A stretch of 64,000 nucleotides of DNA from Steroidobacteraceae bacterium (GTDB taxonomy: Bacteria; Pseudomonadota; Gammaproteobacteria; Steroidobacterales; Steroidobacteraceae): the NCBI GenBank assembly GCA_019187185.1, contig JABAQU010000019.1:137911-201910 (forward strand), written 5' to 3'. Below, piece by piece: positions 18,311 through 24,357 of the stretch. Under the pieces are notes generated by a model. That model ran no database searches. It was not told the origin of the DNA and was given only the letters and a program-made list of their open reading frames with translations. Each line of letters begins with the position of its first letter. Position 1 is the first letter of the stretch. The position numbers were made by a program, and so were the translations under genes.

Positions 18311-19255
18311 ATGCTTTATCCGTTCAAACTCGACCTGACCCGCGGCCGTGTGCTGCGGATCGAGATGGATGAGGCGGCCCTTCGTGCCGCGAGCTTCCTC
18401 GATGATCGCATCCTCACCCCCTCGACCCGGGGTGGCTGGGTGCCGCTCGCAGGCTTCGAGGCCACGGTGCCGGCCGGACCCAACTGCCCCCTGCATTTCA
18501 TCTTCCACACCGGGCACGTCGGCTCGACACTCGTCAGCCGTTTGCTCGACGCGACGGGTCGGGTACTGCCGCTGCGTGAACCGCTGCCGCTGCGAACGCT
18601 CGCTGTCGCGACCGGCGATGCGCGGTTCGAGGGCCTCGTGGCGCTGTTCATCCGTCACTGGCGCTCCGTGCCTGTCGCCACCGACGCCGTGATCGTCAAG
18701 GCGACGAGCAGCGCGGCGCGCATCGCACCGGCGCTCCTCGACGCCGCACCCGAGGCGCGCGCGATCTACCTGAACGTGCGCGCCGAGCCCTATCTCGCGA
18801 CGCTGCTCGCCGGCGAGAACTCCTGGATCGACCTGCGCGGGCACGCGCCCGAACGCCTGCAGCGCCTCGCGGCACACGGCGGAGCGCCGCCGCTGCCGCT
18901 CGAATCGCTGTCACCCGGCGAGCTCGTCGCAGCCAGCTGGCTCGCCGAGACGACGACACAGCGCGCCGTACTCGCGCGCTACCCAGGCAGGGTCATGGCT
19001 GTCGACTTCGACACCTTCCTTGCCGATCCGGCCGGGCACCTGCGGCCGATCCTCGCGCATTTCGGGCTGCGCTCCGACACGACAACCGTCGCGACGGCGC
19101 TCGCGAGCCCGGTCCTGACCCGTTATTCCAAGGCGCCCGAGCATCCTTACGACCCGGCCTTGCGCGCGGCGGTGCTCGACGAGGCGAGACGGGAGCATGG
19201 TACCGAGATCACGAAGGGGCTGCGGCTCCTCGAGCGCCTTGGCGCCGGCGCGTGA
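18311..19255 (+). CDS. P-loop sulfotransferase-like protein (no TPR)
   Basis: 314 residues. Seen: a P-loop resembling the sulfotransferase 5'-phosphosulfate loop (FIFHTGHVGSTLVSRLLDA), then AIYLNVRAEPYLATLLAGE in the position of the 3'-phosphate-binding segment, and a C-terminal region with SPVLTRYSKAPEHPYD. The P-loop lacks the usual PRSGTT form, so this is a diverged group and the activity is inferred. ATG 18311 touches the large inverted repeat, with no ribosome binding site; a later start would cut into the fold. The gene is convergent with the oxygenase pair (3 bp between stops). Confidence 0.8.
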   Translation: MLYPFKLDLTRGRVLRIEMDEAALRAASFLDDRILTPSTRGGWVPLAGFEATVPAGPNCPLHFIFHTGHVGSTLVSRLLDATGRVLPLREPLPLRTLAVATGDARFEGLVALFIRHWRSVPVATDAVIVKATSSAARIAPALLDAAPEARAIYLNVRAEPYLATLLAGENSWIDLRGHAPERLQRLAAHGGAPPLPLESLSPGELVAASWLAETTTQRAVLARYPGRVMAVDFDTFLADPAGHLRPILAHFGLRSDTTTVATALASPVLTRYSKAPEHPYDPALRAAVLDEARREHGTEITKGLRLLERLGAGA

Positions 19256-19258
19256 CCG

Positions 19259-19924
19259 TCAGGTCGACGCCCACATCCGCATCAGGTTCTGCCGCACGAC
19301 ATCGAGCCGCATGCGGTTCTCCCACTTCATCGTGTTGCCTTCGAGCGCCGCGAGCTCGTTCAGCTCGTAGACCTGCATGCGCTGGTGCTGGTCGGCGATC
19401 AGGCTTTCGATGAACGTGATCGACACGAGCCGCCTTCCAGCGCGCACCGGGATGACTTCGTGCAGCGTCGTCGACGGGTAGACGATCGCCTCGCCGGGTT
19501 CGCCCTTGAAGCTGATGACCTGGTTGCCCGCCACGATCGCGAGCTCGCCCCCCTCATAGGTTGCCGGGTCGCCGATGAACACCGTGCAGGAGAGGTCCGA
19601 GCGGATGCGCGTGCTGCCGACCTGGATAATCGCCGAATCGGCATGCGCGCCGTACTTCATGCCCGGCTCGTAACGGCACAGGAGCGGCGGCGCGACGCGC
19701 TTCGGCATCGCGAAGTCGCCGAACTCGCGGGAGCGCGCGAACGCGGCGCTGACGATCTGCACGGACTCGGTGTATTGCGGATCGTTCGCGTCGGCCTGCA
19801 GGTTCCGCTTCGCCTGGTTTGCGGGATTCGAGACGCGGCCGTCGACGAAGCGCAGCTCGCCCGCGAGCTCGCGCAGGCGTGCAACGTCCGTGTCGGACAG
19901 CAGATTCCGGATCTTGAGGAACAT
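19259..19924 (-). CDS. PKHD-type Fe(II)/2-oxoglutarate dioxygenase (PiuC-like)
   Basis: 221 residues, close to the usual size of the PiuC/PKHD group. Iron ligands seen: His and Asp in YGAHADSAII and the distal His in STTLHEVIPV, with the 2-oxoglutarate-binding Arg in GRRLVSITFIES. Known: PiuC-like enzymes often sit beside TonB siderophore receptors and are iron-regulated; related PKHD enzymes hydroxylate prolyl or other residues. It starts 9 nt after the TPR hydroxylase stop, behind aagga, so the two form an operon. Cytoplasmic. True substrate unknown. Confidence 0.92.
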   Translation of the reverse strand: MFLKIRNLLSDTDVARLRELAGELRFVDGRVSNPANQAKRNLQADANDPQYTESVQIVSAAFARSREFGDFAMPKRVAPPLLCRYEPGMKYGAHADSAIIQVGSTRIRSDLSCTVFIGDPATYEGGELAIVAGNQVISFKGEPGEAIVYPSTTLHEVIPVRAGRRLVSITFIESLIADQHQRMQVYELNELAALEGNTMKWENRMRLDVVRQNLMRMWAST

Positions 19925-19933
19925 CGAGGGTCC

Positions 19934-21115
19934 TTAGACGTGCGCCGGTGGCACGGTGCCGTTGTAGGTGTCGGTGGCGGCGATCACGGCCGCGATCGCG
20001 CGGCGCTCATCCTCCGACAGCCGCGGATTCCAGATGTCGCAGATCAGGATCACACGCGTCTCGTCGCTGTCGTTCCACGCCTCGTGCTCGATCGTGTCGT
20101 CGAACACCCACGCCTCGCCGATGCGCCATTCGCGCGTCTCGCTGCCGACGCGAAAGCCGCAGCCGGGCGGCAGGATGAGCGGCAGGTGGGTGACCAGCCG
20201 GAAATTCGCGACGCCGGTGTGCGGCGGGATGTGCGTCTTCGGCTTCAGCACCGAGAAGATCGCCGTCGGCGACCGCAGGGGCACTTTCGCCTGCGGCAGG
20301 GCCTCGACCGCCGCAATGGTGCGCGGCGCGCGGCGACAGCGTTCCTCGACCCTCCGGCCGTGGTCGTAGAAGTCGAACGCGGTCCAGCGCGGGGAGTTGT
20401 TGAGCTCGCGCCACTGGTCGAGCGGCAAGTGTTCGCCATAGTGGATGTAGGGATTGAAGGCCGCCGCGTCCTCGGCGAGGATCGTGCGCAGCTCTTCCTG
20501 GATTGCGGGCGTCGCCGCTTCGAATGCCTCGAGCCACGGGAATTCTTCGCGCTCGTAGAATTCGATCGGTGGCAGGCCCGGGAAATAGTACTCGAGCGGC
20601 AACTGCGGATAGCGTGGTGTCACGCGCAGCGTGATGCCGATGAAGTGTTCGAGCCGCCGGCGCTCGGCGGGCGTGCACTGGCTGCGTACGTCTTCCGAGG
20701 CGGCGCGGATGAAATCGCCGAGGTCGCGCGCGTACTTCGCCTGCACCTCGCGCCCATGCGCGACCGCCGCGCGTGTCGGCGCATCGAGCAGGCTGTCGGG
20801 CGGGGCATTGGCGAGTGCGACGCCGTAGGCGGTGGCCGCCTGCTTCGCCTGGCCGATCTGCTCGAGCAGCGTCGCGCTCATGAGGAGCGCGCGAAAATCG
20901 CGCGCATCGATCGTGAGCGCCTCGCGGATGGCGGCAAAAGCGCCGTCGATGTTCTGGCGCTGCCGGCGCACCGCCGCGAGATTGAGCCACGCGGCGAGAT
21001 TGCCGCGGTTGCGCGCGAGCCCCTCCAGCAGCACGGCCTCGGCGCGGGCGAAATCGCCCGCCGCCATCGCGCGCATCGCCGACTGGTGGGTGGCGGTCTC
21101 GGCCGGTGTGCTCAT
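19934..21115 (-). CDS. TPR-linked aspartyl/asparaginyl beta-hydroxylase
   Basis: 393 residues: TPR-like helices in the first 150 (EAVLLEGLARNRGNLAAWL), then a beta-hydroxylase domain. Seen: HIPPHTGVANFRLVTHLPL (first iron His, 2-oxoglutarate Arg nearby), FDDTIEHEAWND (second iron His) and ETRVILICDIWNP (Arg). As in human ASPH, the usual acidic iron ligand is replaced (HTG instead of HxD). Domain order equals that of ASPH, but there is no membrane anchor or signal peptide, so it is cytoplasmic. Paralogue of the divergent gene at 21183 and of 32880. First gene of an operon with the PKHD oxygenase. Confidence 0.92.
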   Translation of the reverse strand: MSTPAETATHQSAMRAMAAGDFARAEAVLLEGLARNRGNLAAWLNLAAVRRQRQNIDGAFAAIREALTIDARDFRALLMSATLLEQIGQAKQAATAYGVALANAPPDSLLDAPTRAAVAHGREVQAKYARDLGDFIRAASEDVRSQCTPAERRRLEHFIGITLRVTPRYPQLPLEYYFPGLPPIEFYEREEFPWLEAFEAATPAIQEELRTILAEDAAAFNPYIHYGEHLPLDQWRELNNSPRWTAFDFYDHGRRVEERCRRAPRTIAAVEALPQAKVPLRSPTAIFSVLKPKTHIPPHTGVANFRLVTHLPLILPPGCGFRVGSETREWRIGEAWVFDDTIEHEAWNDSDETRVILICDIWNPRLSEDERRAIAAVIAATDTYNGTVPPAHV

Positions 21116-21123
21116 GCCGCGGG

Positions 21124-21129
21124 ACTATA
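21124..21129 (-). promoter_or_regulatory. -10 element 8 nt before the hydroxylase start codon
   Basis: On the minus strand TATAGT (5 of 6 consensus bases) is followed by eight bases and ATG 21115, with no Shine-Dalgarno sequence. A possible -35, TTGCCG, lies 16 bp further up. Transcription would begin at about the start codon. The whole divergent spacer between the two hydroxylase paralogues is 67 bp, so opposing promoters must be packed together. Confidence 0.5.
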
Positions 21130-21182
21130 GCGGCTCGCCCGCGGGCGGCAAAGTTTGGACGTCGCCCGCGAGGTCGGCAACA

Positions 21183-22367
21183 ATGGCGGCCATGTCGGTA
21201 CCGATGCACGAACAAGCCTTGCAGGCGGCCTACGCGGCGCTGCGGGCAGGCAATGCGCGCGAAGCGCGCGACCAGTTCCTCGGCGCACTCGAAGCCGGCC
21301 GCGCGGACGCGCCGGTGTTGCTCGGGGTCGCGCATGCGAGCCGACTGCTCGGCGACGATGCCGGCACGATCGCGGCGGTCGACCGGCTGCTCGCGGCCGA
21401 GCCGCGCAATGTGCGGGCGCTCCTGCTGCGGGCGGATTGCTATGCGGCGCAGGGGGATGCCCGCTCGGCGTCGGCGTTCTACCAGCGCGCCCTGAAAATG
21501 GCGCCCCCGGCCGCCGAGCTGCCGGCGGATCTGGTGCAGGAACTCCAGCGTGCCAGCGCCGCCTGCGAGCAGTACTCGGCGCAGTACAAGGGCTGGCTGC
21601 GCTCGCGCCTCGCCGCGTCGGGATTCGATGCGGCGCGCTCGAGCCCGCGCTTTGCGCAGTCGTTCGATCTGCTGCTCGGCGAGAAGCAGGTCTTCCTGCA
21701 GCAGCCGAAGGTCTACTACTTTCCGGAGCTGCCGCAGATCCAGTTCTATGCGCGCGACCTCTTCCCCTGGCTCGACGAACTCGAGGCGGCCACCGACGCG
21801 ATCCGTGCCGAACTGCTCGCGGTGCTGGAGGAAGGCGGGGGATTTTCGCCCTATGTCACCGGGGATCCCAACCGGCCGCGCAAGGACCACATGGGCCTGC
21901 TGAACAATCCCGCGTGGAGCGCGTTCTATCTCTGGAAGAACGGCGAGGTCGTGCCCGGAAACGCGGCGCGTTGCCCGGCCACGATGCGCGCCTTGCGCAA
22001 TGCGCCGCTCGCGGTCGTGCCGAAGCGCTCGCCATCGGTGCTGTTCTCGCTGCTCGAAGCCGGCGCGCACATTCCGCCGCACCACGGCCTCGTCAACACC
22101 CGGCTCATCTGTCACCTGCCGCTGGTCGTGCCGGATGGATGCGCCTTCCGCGTCGGCAACGATCTGCGCGAATGGCGCGAAGGCAAGGCCTGGGCATTCG
22201 ACGACACGATCGAGCACGAGGCGTGGAATCGCAGCGCCGAGACGCGGGTGATCCTGCTGTTCGACATCTGGCGGCCGGAACTCACCACAGAGGAACGTAC
22301 CTTGATCGTGCAGCTGTTCGACGCGATCGATGCACACAGCGGCACCCGGCCGCACTGGGAGATCTGA
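21183..22367 (+). CDS. TPR-linked aspartyl/asparaginyl beta-hydroxylase (divergent paralogue)
   Basis: 394 residues from ATG 21183, chosen because gagg lies at a good distance upstream (ATG 21192 and 21204 are alternatives). TPR region to about residue 120 (AYAALRAGNAREARDQFL), hydroxylase domain to the end: HIPPHHGLVNTRLICHLPL, FDDTIEHEAWNRS and ETRVILLFDIWRPEL. The acidic iron ligand is again absent (HHG). It is divergently transcribed from its paralogue at 21115, and the next gene, a small exported protein, starts 1 nt after its stop. Enzymatic class clear, substrate unknown. Confidence 0.92.
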   Translation: MAAMSVPMHEQALQAAYAALRAGNAREARDQFLGALEAGRADAPVLLGVAHASRLLGDDAGTIAAVDRLLAAEPRNVRALLLRADCYAAQGDARSASAFYQRALKMAPPAAELPADLVQELQRASAACEQYSAQYKGWLRSRLAASGFDAARSSPRFAQSFDLLLGEKQVFLQQPKVYYFPELPQIQFYARDLFPWLDELEAATDAIRAELLAVLEEGGGFSPYVTGDPNRPRKDHMGLLNNPAWSAFYLWKNGEVVPGNAARCPATMRALRNAPLAVVPKRSPSVLFSLLEAGAHIPPHHGLVNTRLICHLPLVVPDGCAFRVGNDLREWREGKAWAFDDTIEHEAWNRSAETRVILLFDIWRPELTTEERTLIVQLFDAIDAHSGTRPHWEI

Positions 22368-22368
22368 C

Positions 22369-22854
22369 ATGGACGGAGCACTGCGACTTGCGGCCATCGT
22401 GGGACTCGTCGCGATCGCCGGCCCGGGGCGGGCGGCAACAGCCGCCGATACGCTGCCGCAGTCGCTCGCGCAATGCGCGGCCGAGCACGACGACGCACGA
22501 CGCCTCGCCTGCTACGACACCGAGGTGGCGCGTCTCGCGAAACTGCCTCCGCCACCGACGGCGGAGGAGAAGTTCGGCGCGCGCGGTGACCTCGCACGCG
22601 CGCAGGAGCGCAAGGCGAATCCCGTGGAGCCGCGTCTCGAGAGACTCGAGGCGAAGGTCACCGCGATCGTCGCGCGGCCGGGCGGGGAACTCGTCGTCAC
22701 GCTCGACAACGGCCAGGTCTGGCAGCAGCTGCCGACCGGGGAGAGCTTTCGGCTCGCGGTCGGCGACTCCGTGATCGTCAAGCCGGGCGCTCTCGGCTCC
22801 TATTTCATGACGAGTCCGCACGGCCGCTCGGTCAAGGTGAAGCGAACGAAATAG
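22369..22854 (+). CDS. Small exported protein with ACYD and DNGQVW motifs (first of a related pair)
   Basis: 161 residues, starting one base after the hydroxylase stop and so translationally coupled to it. Seen: signal peptide (hydrophobic 5-22, cleavage near GRAATA), then a short motif with two Cys (CAAEHDDARRLACYD), a charged helix (about 55-85), and a beta-rich end with VTLDNGQVWQQLPTG and VIVKPGALGSYFM. The same motifs recur in the gene at 23835-24320. The function is not recognised; the two Cys could form a disulfide in the periplasm. The coupling to a hydroxylase makes it a candidate partner or substrate, but that is inference. Confidence 0.8.
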   Translation: MDGALRLAAIVGLVAIAGPGRAATAADTLPQSLAQCAAEHDDARRLACYDTEVARLAKLPPPPTAEEKFGARGDLARAQERKANPVEPRLERLEAKVTAIVARPGGELVVTLDNGQVWQQLPTGESFRLAVGDSVIVKPGALGSYFMTSPHGRSVKVKRTK

Positions 22855-22926
22855 CGCGACGAGCCGACTGCTGCGCTGCGACGAGACGAATTGCCGCTCG
22901 CCGCGCCCGCGCCCATACTGACCGGC

Positions 22927-23823
22927 GTGAAGCGCACAGCCGCCCTGGCTCTGGCGCTTGCGGGAGCGCTGGCCACGCCGCTCATTCCCGCATCCACCGG
23001 CCCGGTTCCAGATCCCGGTGCGGAACCCGTTTTTGCCACGCCCACCACGCTCGATCGCATCGGGCGCATCCTCGTGCCGGTCACGATCAACGGCCAGGGG
23101 CCCTTCCGGATGCTGGTCGACACGGGCGCAAACCGCACGACGATAACGACCGCCGTGGCGATGCAACTCGGACTCGATTACGAATCGGCACCGACCGTCG
23201 TGCTGAATGGCGTGACGGGCAGTGCGTCCGTGCCCGTGGTCGAAGTGGCCCGCATGCGCGCCGGTGACCTCGTGCTCGACGGCCAGGAAGTGCCGGTGGT
23301 GCTGCCCCATCTCGTCGCCGGCGCAGACGGCATCCTCGGTGTCGCGGGCCTGCGCGAACAGCGCCTGGTCGTCGACTTCAAGCGCGACCTGGTCACGATA
23401 TCGCGCTCGCGGTTCTCGCGGGACGACGAGCTGCGGATCCGTGCCGATCGTGTCGCCGGGGGTCTTCTCGGCGCGCACGTCCGCATCGGCCGCGTGCGCG
23501 CGCTCGCGGTGATCGACACGGGCGGCCAGAGAACGCTCGGCAACCGGGCGCTGCAGGAAGCGCTGCGCGCCGATGCGCAGGCGCACGCCACCGTCTACGG
23601 CACGACCGAGGCGACGATGATCGGCGATATCGCGGCGGTGCCGGACATCACGATGGACAAGACCGTCTTCCGGCACGTCGTCGTGGCGTTCGGCAATTTC
23701 CACATCTTCGACGTGTGGGGCCTGGCCGACGAACCCGCGCTGATCATCGGCATGGACGTGCTCGGCGCGATGGACGCGCTGTCGATCGATTTTCGTCTCG
23801 CGGAAATTCACCTGCGCAGCTGA
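22927..23823 (+). CDS. Exported retropepsin-like aspartic protease with two DTG motifs
   Basis: 298 residues from GTG 22927, which gives a clean signal peptide (KRTAALALALAGALATP); an upstream TTG at 22891 is less likely. CATACT seven bases before GTG could be a -10. Seen: two halves, each with an aspartic protease active-site motif: FRMLVDTGANRTTIT (about residues 60-74) and LAVIDTGGQRTLGN (about 195-208), plus hydrophobic-Gly elements ADGILGVAGL and ALIIGMDVLG. Retroviral-type proteases are dimers with one DTG each; here both are in one chain, as in pepsins, so it may work as a monomer. Periplasmic. It lies between two related small exported proteins. Confidence 0.88.
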   Translation: MKRTAALALALAGALATPLIPASTGPVPDPGAEPVFATPTTLDRIGRILVPVTINGQGPFRMLVDTGANRTTITTAVAMQLGLDYESAPTVVLNGVTGSASVPVVEVARMRAGDLVLDGQEVPVVLPHLVAGADGILGVAGLREQRLVVDFKRDLVTISRSRFSRDDELRIRADRVAGGLLGAHVRIGRVRALAVIDTGGQRTLGNRALQEALRADAQAHATVYGTTEATMIGDIAAVPDITMDKTVFRHVVVAFGNFHIFDVWGLADEPALIIGMDVLGAMDALSIDFRLAEIHLRS

Positions 23824-23834
23824 CGCTGCGCGTG

Positions 23835-24320
23835 CTATTCGATGCGCCGCACGCGCGTGCCGACGCCCTTTTCGGTCACGAGCAGATAGGATCCGAGCAC
23901 GCCGCGCTTGATCGTGACCGCGTGGCCTGCGCGCGGGCGAACCCTCGAATCCGCTTCGGTCTGCGCCCACACCTGGCCGTTGTCCATCGTCGCGACGAAC
24001 CTGCCCGTGGCCTCCTCGCGTACCGCGACGACCGTCATCGCGACTGCGCGCGGTTCATCGCTCGTCGCGGAATGTGCCGCGCGGGTGCGCACCTCCGCGG
24101 CGGTGAAGCCGAAGTCGCTCCGGCCAGCCGCGTCGTGCGTGGATCCGTCGTGCGTGGCACCGTCGTGCGGTGGAAAGGCCCGGTCGTAGCAGGCGAGGCG
24201 GGCATCGGGCGCTGCAACGGCGGCGCACGGATGATCTGCGGCCTGCGTCGATGCGGCCGCGAGGGCGAGGCACGGGAGGAGTCGCCGCACGGGGGCTGTC
24301 CGGAAAGGGAGGGCGGCCAT
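23835..24320 (-). CDS. Small exported protein with ACYD and DNGQVW motifs (second of the pair)
   Basis: Up to 161 residues. Matches the gene at 22369 in plan: signal peptide, double-Cys motif (CAAVAAPDARLACYDRAF), variable middle (here a His/Asp/Gly-rich stretch HDGATHDGSTHD), then TMDNGQVWAQ and VTIKRGVLGSYLLV, ending VRRIE. Start choices: ATG 24320, inside a large hairpin, with gggagg upstream; or GTG 24290, which begins the signal peptide more cleanly (RRLLPCLALAAAST). It follows the TonB receptor on the same strand (37 nt). Unknown function. Confidence 0.75.
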   Translation of the reverse strand: MAALPFRTAPVRRLLPCLALAAASTQAADHPCAAVAAPDARLACYDRAFPPHDGATHDGSTHDAAGRSDFGFTAAEVRTRAAHSATSDEPRAVAMTVVAVREEATGRFVATMDNGQVWAQTEADSRVRPRAGHAVTIKRGVLGSYLLVTEKGVGTRVRRIE

Positions 24321-24335
24321 TATAGCCGCCCTCCC
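24307..24335. promoter_or_regulatory. 11-bp perfect inverted repeat with TATAAT/start codon in its loop
   Basis: Arms GGGAGGGCGGC (24307-24317) and GCCGCCCTCCC (24325-24335) are separated by seven bases. On the minus strand the loop reads TATAATG, containing both a consensus -10 hexamer and ATG 24320, while the upstream arm contains gggagg, a good ribosome binding site. It could be an operator around a promoter, a translational hairpin hiding the ribosome binding site, or a weak terminator after the TonB gene. Confidence 0.7.
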
Positions 24336-24357
24336 GATGAGCAGACGCCGCGTGCGC

